Assembly: GCA_016714535.1 (NCBI GenBank)
Contig: JADKDR010000002.1
Span: 124,001 to 188,000, forward strand
From: Bacteroidota bacterium
GTDB lineage: Bacteria > Bacteroidota > Bacteroidia > AKYH767-A > OLB10
DNA: 64,000 nt
Reading direction: 5' to 3'
The notes under the pieces are model-generated. The model searched no databases and was not told the origin of the DNA. It saw nothing but the letters and a program-made list of their open reading frames with translations. How positions within the stretch are numbered: position 1 is the first letter of the stretch; each line of letters begins with the position of its first letter. Positions 48,968 through 59,973 of this stretch are shown piece by piece. The translations under genes were made by a program, and so were the position numbers.

Positions 48968-51900
48968 ATGACTAAAACAAACAATTTCAAAATGGCCGGG
49001 CTAGGTAAGCGCTGGCTTATGACGTGTATGCTCCTGGCTTGCTGCGCCTGGGGGGCTTTTGGGCAAAATGTAACCGTATCCGGGGCATCTGTAGGAAACG
49101 GAACGTATGCTACTTTGCAAGCAGCTTTTGCAGCTATCAATGTTGCGGGCAACAATGGATCTCCTGCTATTGATGTATTGGTTCACGCCAATACAACAGA
49201 AACTGGAACTGCGGTGCTTGACAATTTTACATGGTCATCAGTAACAGTGCGTTGTACATCTGCAGTTACAATTCAAGGCTCAATTACTGGTGCTATTGTC
49301 AAATTAAATGGAACGACAATGTAACCATTGATGGGCGCATTTTCAGGCTCAGGCAGAAACATGACTATACAAAACAATAGTGCTTTGGGCTCAACAGCAG
49401 CTATTTGGTTGGCAAGTGTAACTGCAACAAACGGATATACCAATAATACCATTCGAAATCTGGAAATTGCGTGCGGTGCAGATCAATCAACCTCTACAAA
49501 TTCAACCTTTGGTATTGCAATGTGCGGAACCACTATTAGCACAATTGCTAATGGAACTAATAACGATAACAACACATTTACCGCAAATAGAATTATCAAA
49601 TGCCGTTTTGGTATTATGACACGTGGTACTACCACAGACAACAATTTCAATATTACGGTTTCGAATAATATCATAGGTCCAACAGCTTTTGGAAGCGACC
49701 AGATTGGCAAGGACGGTATATTTATGCAAGCCGATTCTTTATCATTTTGTACAGGTAATTTAGTTCAATTTGTTGGAGTAACTGAGCCTCAAGCAGCAGG
49801 TGGTACCGACAGAGCTGGTATTGCAATCGGAACAGATGCATGGTCTAGTACTTCAACAACAACCATTACTTCGGGAGGATATAGGGTAACCAATAATTTG
49901 GTGCATGATATTGTTGAAGAAAATACATTTTCGGCTGTTGGAATAAACGTTGGAACTACACGTTCAGGTGGCATAACTGGTAACTTAATAGCAAATAATT
50001 GCATATATAATGTAAGATCGAATGGTACTTCTGGAGATGCAGGAGCTGGGATAGGACACACTGGTGGTAGAGGAGATATTATTGTCTTTAATTCTATTCG
50101 TTTAACAGGCGATGTGGACCCTGGGTTAGCCACAAGTGCCAGTACAAATCCAATTCATATAGGAATTTCAAAACATTCAAGTGCAGTAACAGACACTGCC
50201 CATACAATAAAGAATAACATCATTTATATGGACTTATATAGCAACACAAATACATTGTTGTTCGCATGTATCCAAGCACCCGCAGCTCATACCTGGGGTA
50301 CAGGTGGATTAAATAATAATGATTACTTTTTCCCTATTGCTAACACACAAGGTCGCACAGGAGGCACAGGTACAGGCACCCCTACATTTTTAACTTTAGC
50401 CAACTGGCAGACCGCCTATGTACCCGCTCAAGATGGGGCATCCATCCAAGTTGACCTAATTTTGTTTCTCCAACCGATTTACACATATAAATGTAGGCAC
50501 CACAGCAGTAAATGCTTTAGCAGTCTCCTATAGCAGGAGTAACAACAGATGTAGATGGTGATATTCGTAACGTCACTACACCTGATATTGGTTGTGATGA
50601 ATATACACCTTTGGTATGCTCAACAGCAACAGGAGGTACTATTGTTCCCGCAACAGCTAACCACATGTGTAGGAAAAACGTATAATATGTCAACCACGGG
50701 TAGCGAAGTTGGAGCAGGTGTAACATATCAATGGCAAGTTTCTACAACGTCAGGTGGTCCTTACTCAAATGTTGTTGGTGGCACAGGAGCAACAACTACA
50801 TCCTATACTACAGATCCTCTGGTTGCAGGGGTATATTATTATGTACTTCAAGTTACATGCGCTAATTGTGGTCCATGTTCTAATCTTTCTTCTCAGCTTA
50901 CGCTTACGGTAAATGCAAATCCAACAGTAACCGTATCTCCAACATCGGGCACGTTTTGTAGCCCTGGTGGTACGCCAGTTACGTTAACCGCAGGAGGAGC
51001 AAACACGTATGCCTGGATCCCAACCTTAGGTTTAACACCTACTTCTGGTAGCCCAGTTTCTGCTAACCCATCTGCTAATACAACCTATACGGTAACAGGT
51101 ACTGATGGTAATGGCTGTACCGGTACTGCTACAGCTTCAATAGCAGTAAATAATAATGCCATTATAACAAACGTTAGTGCCAATCCTGCAAATGTATGTT
51201 CAGGCAGCAATTCACAGTTAACTACATGTGCGCTTATTCCTACTGCGGTAAACGGCTATACCTATGGCACCGGGACAGGTACACTTGACCCAATGACAGG
51301 TGCTGCTACAGTTGTAAGTTCGCTTACTGATGATGCCCCAATGAATACTTCAAATGGTGGCAATACAACAGCAGGTGCTTCATTGGCGCTTCCTTTTGCA
51401 TTTAACTTCAATGGTACCAGCTACACACATTATTCAGCTTCACCTGATGGTTGGATGGTTTTTAGTAATTCAGCCGGTGCTGCCACAAGTCAGTTTATAA
51501 ATGACATTACAAGCACAACTAATACTCCTAAAATATATCCCTATTGGGATGATGTTGCTACAGGCACTACAGGAAATGTTACAGTAGTAACAACGGGAAC
51601 TGCGCCAAACCGCATATTTATAGTTCAGTGGTTTGTTACAATACCGAGAAATACTTCTGGTCCTGCCAACTCTACTTTCCAAGCGTGGATACACGAGTGT
51701 GGTGGTGCCATTCAATTTGTATATGGAGCTATGAATGCAGCCGCAATGAGCGCATCGGTAGGTATGACAGGAAATGCTACAAATTTTCAAAGTGTGACTA
51801 TCAGCCCCAACTCTGTAAGCATTGTAACAGCAAACAACAGTAATGCAGGACAACCAGCTAATGGTGATATGTATTCCTTTACTCCTGCTACTCCAACTTA

Positions 51901-54900
51901 TAGCTGGTCACCTGCTACCTTTTTATCATCAACAAGTGTAGCAAGTCCCTTGGCTGTAGGTGTTAATGCAACTACAACCTATACTGTTACCGTTACAGGA
52001 GCAGGCGGCTGCACTGCAACCAGCACTGTAACTATTAATACATCAACATTAGTTTGCAACGCACCTACAGCTGCCCCCGCTTGCGCAGGTTCTAACTTTA
52101 CCGTAACAGCTTCGCATACCGGTGGTGGTGCTCCATATACGTATTTATGGAGCAATAGTCAAACCAATGCAATCATGACAGACAACCAAGCAGCAGGTAC
52201 ATATACCTATACGGTTACAGTTACTGATGCTTGCGGCTCAATATGCACATCAGGTATTACTGTAACGGTAAATGCTCCTCCTACGGTTACAGCTAGTCCA
52301 TCATCAGGGCTAATATGTAATCCAGGTGGTACCGCAGTTTCAATAACAGCAAATAATGCTGTAACCTATACGTGGGCACCCGCTTCAGGATTATCTGCAA
52401 CTACAGGTGCAACTGTTTCTGCAAACCCTACAGCCAGCACAACCTATACCGTTACTGGTACAGATGCAAATGGATGTACAGGCACTGCAACAGTAGTAAT
52501 TACGGTTGCAACTACTCCAGTTATAGCAAGCATTTCAGCAACACCTTCAATCATATGCTCTGGTGGCAGTTCAACATTAAATGTTACGCATCCGGCTATA
52601 AATTATTGCCAACCAACATATAGTTCTGGTACCGCTTTTGGAGATTCAATTACCTTGGTTAACATCTTGACCACAACACTAAATAATGTAACAGGTGGGG
52701 CTCCATCACCATTTTATACGCTATTCCTATGAGTGGTAGCACTACTGCCACCCTTAACGCTGGCACGACTTATAATATGAATGTTAGAGGAGGTTCTTTT
52801 ATCACATGTTTGATTGGTGCATGGTTAGATTATAACAATAACGGAACTTTTGAAGTATCTGAATTTCTTGGGGTAAGCCCCAATTGTGGTTCTGCTTTAA
52901 CGGTTGCATTCCCAGCCTTTACGATTCCATCAGGTGCAGTTAATGGCAAAATGAGATTACGCCTGCGCTCAAGCGATACGTCTCCCGGTCCGTCAAGTGG
53001 GCATTCATGTGGAGCTACCAATAGCGGATTTGGTGAAACCGAAGATTATGATGTAACTATTACAGGTGGTGTAGATCAATATACTTACTTATGGAGCAAT
53101 TCGGCAACCACACAATCAACTAGCGTAACCCCTGGTTCAACAACAACATATACAGTAACAGTAACAGGCGCTGGTGGTTGTACAGCAACAAGCAGCGTAA
53201 CGGTAACTGTTAATCCATTGCCAACACCTGTAATTTCAGGTAGTAATCCGCTCTGCGCTGGCGGCTCTGTAACGTTAGATGCAGGTGCATACACAAGTTA
53301 CCTTTGGAGCACAAGTGCAACTACTCAAACTATTTCAGTTAACACAGCCGGCACATTTACGGTAACTGTAACTGATGCTAACGGTTGCACAGGAACTGCA
53401 TCATACACCGTAACTCATCCTCCAGTATTAACAGCAACATGCAGTGGAACAAATGTTTCATGCAATGGAGGAACAAACGGAAGTGCAACTGCAACAGCTG
53501 GTGGTGGTACATCACCTTATTCATATTTATGGAGCAATTCAGCAACAAATGCAACGGCCATGAATTTATCAGCAGGCACCTATACAGTAACCGTAACAGA
53601 TGCCAATGGTTGTACAGCAACATGCTCATACACTGTAACACAGCCAGTTGTGTTAACAGCTACGTGCAGTGGAGCTAATGTATCATGCAATGGAGGTAGT
53701 AATGGAAGTGCATCAGTATCTGCAGCAGGTGGTACTTCTCCATATTCTTATGCATGGACTGGTGGCAGCACAGATGCAAGTATAACAGGGTTAGCAGTAG
53801 GTACCTATACCGTAACCGTAACTGATGCCAACGGTTGTATAGCAACATGTTCTTATACAGTAACAGAGCCAGCAGTGTTAACAGCTATGTGCAGTGGTAC
53901 CAATGTTTCATGTAACGGTGGTAGTAATGGCAGCGCATCAGTTACAGCAGGTGGAGGCACATCACCATACTCATATTTATGGACCAATTCAGCAACAACT
54001 GCAACAGCAATGAATTTATCAGCAGGTACATATACAGTAACTGTTACAGATGCAAACGGATGTATAGCTACATGTTCATATACCGTGACTGAACCTACAG
54101 CACTAACGTTATCGACTTCTCATCAGAATGTTAATTGCTTTGGAGGCAGTAATGGTTCACTAACGGCAACTGCAGGAGGTGGTACACCGGTTTATTCTTA
54201 TTTATGGAATACTGGTGCTGCAACTTCAACTGTTACAGGTCTTGCACTAGGTACTTATACGGTTACAGTTACTGATGCTAATGGTTGTACAATTACTGGC
54301 ACAGCCCAGGTTGGATCACCTCCACAGCTTATCGGTACAATAACAGGAACTATAAATGTTACTTGCAACGGTGCCAGTACTGGTTCAGCAACTCTTACTG
54401 CATCAGGCGGACATTTACCTTATAATACTTATATGTGGTCTAACGGACAAACAACAGCTACAGCTACTGGACTAGCAGCCGGAACATATACAGCAACAGT
54501 TACTGATCATAATGGCTGTACAGCATCAGCTTCGGTAACAATTACGCAGCCGGCATCTTTAGCCGCTACATGCAGCGGAACAAATGTAACATGTAACGGT
54601 TTTAGTGACGGTAGCGCATCAGTAGTTGCAGCAGGAGGTACATCACCTTATAGTTACGCATGGAGCAATGGAGCAACGATGGCAACTGCAGCAGGATTAG
54701 CAACTGGTACCTATACAGTAACGGTAACAGACAATTGTGGTGCTACGGCTTCTTGCTCATTCACAGTTACAGGCCCACCGGCATTATCTGTAGCATGCAG
54801 TGGAACAAATGTTTTGTGTAACGGTGGCAGCACCGGTAGTGCATCAGTAACAGCAGCAGACGGTATAGCACCATATACATACGCATGGAGCAACGGATCA

Positions 54901-57900
54901 ACAAATGCAAGCATAACAGGATTAGCTGCCGGTACGTATACTGTTGCAGTAAATGACGCTTGTGGTGCAATAGCAACATGTTCATATACCGTAACAGAGC
55001 CAGCAGCGTTAACAGCCTCATGCAGTGGAACAAATGTTCTGTGTAATGGAGGTAGCACTGGCAGCGCAACGGTAACAGCGGCAAATGGTACTTCTCCTTA
55101 CACGTATGTATGGAGCAATTCAGCAACAGATGCAAGTGCAACCGGATTGTCGGCAGGAACATATACGGTAACCGTAACAGATGCAAACGGATGTATAGCA
55201 ACATGTTCATATACCGTAACAGAGCCAACTTTATTGACTGCAACTTGCAGTGGCACTAATGTATTATGCAACGGAGGTAGTGATGGAAGCGCAACAATAG
55301 CAGAATCGGGTGGTACATCACCTTATACTTACGCATGGAGCAATGGAGCAACTATGGCAAATGCTACAGGATTAGCAGCCGGTACCTATACAGCAACGGT
55401 AACAGATGCCAATGGTTGTATGGCAACATGTTCATACACAGTAACTGAGCCAGTTGCAATAACTGCCACATGCAGCGGAACAAATACAGCATGTAACGGT
55501 GGTAGTGACGGTAGCGCATCAGTAGTTGCAGCGAATGGCACATCACCATACACATATTCTTGGAGTAATGGTGCATCAGCTGCAAGCGCAACTGGTCTTG
55601 CAGCAGGAACCTATACGGTAATGGTAACAGACGCCAATGGTTGTACAGCAACATGTTCATACACCGTAACTCAGCCAGCTGCATTATCTGCTACATGCAG
55701 TGGAACAAATGTTTTATGTAACGGTGGTAGTACCGGTAGTGCATCAGTAACAGCAGCAGATGGTACATCACCATATACATACGCATGGAGCAATGGATCA
55801 ACAGATGCAAGCATAACAGGATTATCTGCCGGTACGTATACTGCTACAGTAACTGACGGTTGTGGTGCAATAGCAACATGTTCATATACCGTAACAGAGC
55901 CAGCAGCGTTAACAGCCTCATGCAGTGGAACAAATGTTCTGTGTAATGGAGGTAGCACTGGCAGCGCAACGGTAACAGCGGCAAATGGTACTTCTCCTTA
56001 CACGTATGTATGGAGCAATTCAGCAACAGATGCAAGTGCAACCGGATTGTCAGCAGGAACATATACCGCAACAGTAACAGATGCAAACGGATGTATAGCA
56101 ACTTGTTCATACACCGTAACTGAGCCAGCCATATTAGCAGCTACATGCAGCGGTGTTAATGTATCATGTAACGGAGGTAGCGATGGAAGTGCATCGATCG
56201 CGGAAACAGGCGGCACATCACCTTATACTTACGCATGGAGCAATGGAGCAACTGGGGCAAATGCTACAGGATTAGCAGCCGGTACCTATACAGCAACAGT
56301 AACAGATGCCAATGGTTGTACAGCAACATGTTCATACACGGTAACTGAGCCAGCAGCATTACCAGCTAATTGCAGTGGTACTAATGTATCATGCAACGGT
56401 GGTAGTGACGGTAGTGCATCAGTATCAGCAACAGGTGGCACAGCACCATACACATATTCTTGGAGTAATGGTGCAACAGTTGCAAGCATAACAGGTTTGG
56501 CAGCAGGTACCTATATGGCAACTGTAACAGATGCCAATGGTTGTAATGCCACTTGTGAATATATAGTAACACAACCAATGGTATTGGTTGCAACGTGCAG
56601 TGGAGTTAATGTAAGCTGCAATGGTGCTAATGATGGTACTGCAAGTGTAGTAGCTACAGGCGGTACAATGGCCTATACATACTTATGGAGTAATGGTAGT
56701 ACCGATGCTAACATAACAGGACTATTGCCGGGCACTTATGCAGCAACCGTAACGGATGCCAATGGATGTACAGCTACGTGTGAATATACCGTAACCGAGC
56801 CGGCAGTATTAACCGTTTCGTTGACACCTACCAATGTTACTTGCCTTGGAGGAAGCGATGGTAGCATAGCTGCCAACCCAGCGGGAGGCACCATGGCGTA
56901 TAGTTATATGTGGAGCAATGGACAGACTACAGCAACAGCCACTGGCCTTATAAGCGGAACATATACCGTAACGGTAACTGATGCCAATGGATGTACTGCC
57001 ACGGCTTCAGCTACCATCACACATACCCTTGCAATACCGGCAATGCCGGGTGCTATAACAGGCCCAACGTTGGTATGTCGCAACACTACACAATCGTATA
57101 GCATAGCTGCTGTACCCGGTGCATCAACCTATACCTGGACGGCCCCTGCCGGAGCAACAGTTACCGGTGGTCAGGGGAACAACCAATGCAACCATCTTCT
57201 ATAGCAATTCAGCGGTTACAGGCAATGTAACGGTAACAGCGGGCAATGTGTGTGGCACCAGCGGCCCACGTAGCGTATTGGTAACCGTTGTACCAAACAA
57301 ACCTGCCATGCCAACCGTAACCGGTTTGCAAAATGGAGTGTGCGGACGTAAGAACCTGGTGTACACATGTTCGGTTGTAGCAGGAGCTACATCTTATACA
57401 TGGACCGTTCCTACAGGAGCAACACTAGCGAGCGGACAGGGAACCAACAGCATACTAGTACACTTTGGCAATACATTTACCGGTAGCGGATTTATTACCG
57501 TAACTGCAAATAATATTTGTGGAAGCAGCAACGTACGTTCATACTTTGTAGGTGGCAAGCTGCCAACTCCTGTAATTTCAGGATTAAACTGGGCATGTCC
57601 TGACTCTATAAGAACATATACCGTTGCTCCAATAACCGGAGCCACCAGCTATACATGGACTGTTGTTCCGGGTAGCACATTATTAAGTGGTCAGGGAACA
57701 ACGTCTATTACCGTTAAATGGGGTATAATAAATGGAATAATCAAAGTGAAGGCTAATTCAGTATCGGTATGTTCAGGAAGTAACACGGCTCAAAAGCCGG
57801 TGTCGTTTACCTGTATCCGTGAGGGCAACGAGCTGTTTGGTTCTTTAGGAGTATATCCAAATCCAACTGATAACTTTACTATAGTAGACTTCGATGCATT

Positions 57901-58087
57901 TGAAACTAGCGAGGGTACATTGCAGGTATATAACATGTTGGGTTCATTGGTTTACGATAAAGCAATAAGTGTAGCCGAAGGACGTAACCGCTTAGAACTT
58001 AATGTACAGAACTTTGCACCGGGTGCATACATCATTAAGGTTTCGAGCAAGGGAACTACTAAGAATGCACGCTTGATTGTTGAATAA
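48968..58087 (+). CDS. adhesin locus D: giant beta-helix/GEVED/SprB-repeat T9SS protein (frameshifted)
   Basis: One gene of about 3,040 codons. The signal peptide ends AWGAFGQ. It continues with a beta-helix domain (YATLQAAFAAIN to about 50.6 kb, ending DIRNVTTPDIGCDEY), Ig-like modules (about 50.66-51.15 kb), a jelly-roll module (51.2-51.9 kb), two more Ig-like modules, a GEVED domain (GAWLDYNNNGTFEVSEF ... GETEDYDVTI, 52.6-53.07 kb), 16 SprB repeats, three Ig/PKD modules and a sorting domain (VYPNPTDNFTIVDF). Breaks: TAA at 49322, explained by two compensating 1-nt changes because the shifted frame reads NGTDNVTIDG, a standard beta-helix phrase; several indels at 50455-50660; one near 52725; an extra G in 57174-57177. 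Likely a surface adhesin. Confidence 0.85.
53424..57020 (+). repeat. SprB repeat array of locus D (16 units)
   Basis: Sixteen units of about 75 residues with the same core as loci B and C. Units 8 and 12 are nearly identical in DNA (compare 55010-55140 with 55910-56040), showing internal duplication. Confidence 0.9.
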
Positions 58088-58108
58088 ATAGTTAGATCAA
58101 TTTTATAG

Positions 58109-58135
58109 AAAAGGGTGCTTTTTAAGCACCCTTTT
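58109..58135 (+). terminator. terminator of locus D
   Basis: A 12-bp stem AAAAGGGTGCTT / AAGCACCCTTTT with a 3-nt loop. A degenerate copy lies at 59893-59918. Confidence 0.9.
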
Positions 58136-58545
58136 CTGTTTTAGTTACTAACCGTAGTTAACAGGGCATCGTATAATTTTTAGGATTTGAAGTCAGTATT
58201 TATTAAAGGCTTTGGCTCAATAGTATTTGATGTTTCAACGCTCAATATAGCACTTGGTGCTAGCGGGAGGAGATTACAGGTTACAAAAGTCTTGTTATGA
58301 ACAGGTGTGATTATTTGATTAGTATCAAATCAGATGGGATAACAGCAGCCGTTAATTGCATATTGTAAGAGATGCCGCCTGTGAGTTGTTTATAGACAAT
58401 CTTTTTTTCGTGACCAGCTCTTTCAATAGATACAAACGGAAGTGTTTTTTTAGGACACAGCTACTCCCATTACAATAGGGACTTACTAAAAGAATAAACA
58501 TTTGTTTAAGTTTGCACGTATAAGAAGATAAAATACTATAATATC
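58136..58545. other. 410-bp intergenic region
   Basis: No gene seen. A -7 element at 58507 serves the next gene. Confidence 0.5.
58507..58514 (+). promoter_or_regulatory. -7 element (TAAGTTTG)
   Basis: TAAGTTTG matches TAnnTTTG, 31 nt before the ATG at 58546. No TTG at the -33 position. Confidence 0.45.
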
Positions 58546-59826
58546 ATGAAAAACAAAATTTTTACTTTATCAGTTATCGTAATGATGGCAGTATGCATTG
58601 CAAATGCACAAACATGGACTCAAATGAACAGCGGTAGCGGTAGTGATTTAAAGGGCATATATTTCCCTAGTTCTAATGTTGGCTATGCAGTTGGCACCTT
58701 GGGCACTATTTTAAAAACCACAAATAGTGGTACTACCTGGCAAAGTACCACCAGCAATTATCAGGGCTATTGGTTTTGGGATGTACATTTTTTGAATGCC
58801 GATACTGGTTTTGTTGTTGGCGAAAGCGACCCGGGTTTTAATCCCAATGGCGCAGGCATCATTTTAAGAACTACAAATGGTGGTGCTACATGGAATGCAA
58901 TGGTGATGAACGCGCCAAATCCATTTCGCGACCTTTTTGTTTTAGATGCAAATACTATGTTTGCTTGTGGTGGTGCCGAGGGAATAAACACAGCGTTATT
59001 GAAATCGACAAATGGTGGTACAACATGGAATAGTTTGGGCCTCACCTTTGTTGATGCTACAATGGGCGGTATGTATTTTATAGATAATAATGTTGGTTTT
59101 GTAGGCATGTACGAATCGGTGTTTGGTACTGCAAATCCAACTTCTTCTACATGGTTCACGACTACCAACGGAGGTGCAATGTTTACACCATTTGTTATTC
59201 CCAACAGTATTTCGTACTGGAATTTTGCAACTGACTTTGGTGATGCAACTACCGGTTATTCTACACGTTCTACTTATTCAGGAATTGATTTGGTTTATAT
59301 AAAAAAAACAACCGATGGTGGTAATACATGGACAGAAACTACTATCCCGAATTTTATAGGCAGTATTTATGGGCTCGATTTTATTGCTGCCGATACCGGC
59401 TATATTGTAGGTGCACAAGGAGTGATTAAAAAAACTTCTGATGCAGGTGCTACATGGATAACAGAAACATCGGGCACCTTCAACGAATTGCGCTCAGTTT
59501 ATTTTCCGAACAGTGCTCTTGGTTTTGCAGCCGGGGCAAATGGTACAATTTTGAAATGGACTGCTTCTTCCATTGGTATAAACGAAAACAATAGTTCTGC
59601 ATCAAGCAACGTATATCCAAATCCCAATACAGGAAAATTTACTTTAAACAATTTTGAGGGCAACAGCATAGTTGAAATAGTTAACGCAAAGGGTCAAATT
59701 GTATTAAGCGAACAAGTGGTGTTAAGTAATCATATGTTAGATATCTCAGATTTTGCAGCCGGAGTATATTCCATTGTGGTTAGAAGTAGAAATAAAGTTG
59801 AGCGTATAAAAGTTGTAAAGGAATAA
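58546..59826 (+). CDS. YCF48-like beta-propeller protein with T9SS sorting domain
   Basis: A 426-residue secreted protein with a signal peptide (IANAQ). The body has repeated BNR/YCF48-type blades: NVGYAVGTLGTILKTTNSGTTW, NADTGFVVGE ... ILRTTNGGATW, LLKSTNGGTTW, AADTGYIVGAQGVIKKTSDAGATW. This is a seven-blade propeller pattern, as in photosystem II assembly factor YCF48 and many Bacteroidota surface proteins. A type A sorting domain closes the protein (VYPNPNTGKFTLNNFEGN ... RIKVVKE). The ligand is unknown. Confidence 0.9.
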   Translation: MKNKIFTLSVIVMMAVCIANAQTWTQMNSGSGSDLKGIYFPSSNVGYAVGTLGTILKTTNSGTTWQSTTSNYQGYWFWDVHFLNADTGFVVGESDPGFNPNGAGIILRTTNGGATWNAMVMNAPNPFRDLFVLDANTMFACGGAEGINTALLKSTNGGTTWNSLGLTFVDATMGGMYFIDNNVGFVGMYESVFGTANPTSSTWFTTTNGGAMFTPFVIPNSISYWNFATDFGDATTGYSTRSTYSGIDLVYIKKTTDGGNTWTETTIPNFIGSIYGLDFIAADTGYIVGAQGVIKKTSDAGATWITETSGTFNELRSVYFPNSALGFAAGANGTILKWTASSIGINENNSSASSNVYPNPNTGKFTLNNFEGNSIVEIVNAKGQIVLSEQVVLSNHMLDISDFAAGVYSIVVRSRNKVERIKVVKE

Positions 59827-59840
59827 TAGCGCTCATAGAG

Positions 59841-59920
59841 ACTAAGATTGCACGCTTGATTGTTGAATAATTGGTTTCGATTTATTTTATAGAAAAGGAT
59901 GCTTTTAAGCACCCTTTTCT
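59841..59920 (+). pseudogene. vestigial tail of an adhesin gene plus its terminator
   Basis: ACTAAGATTGCACGCTTGAT and the following TGTTGAATAA repeat the last nine codons (KNARLIVE-stop) of locus D with one change, and are followed by a degenerate copy of its terminator (59893-59918) and the same CTGTTTTAGTTACTA flank. No coding body precedes it. It is apparently the residue of a deleted or recombined fifth copy. Confidence 0.75.
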
Positions 59921-59973
59921 GTTTTAGTTACTATTCTTGTATTTTATTAATGCTAACAAACGGAATTAATCAG

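Noticed and set aside
34223..58087. Programmed ribosomal frameshifting as the explanation for the many frame changes in the adhesins
   Set aside because: The changes occur at unrelated sites, in both directions, and often in homopolymers within duplicated DNA; no slippery-site plus structure pattern repeats.
59899..59973. Upstream extension of the DUF255 gene
   Set aside because: The extension overlaps a terminator hairpin and has no family counterpart; homologues start at the KNCTSPYLLQHA segment.
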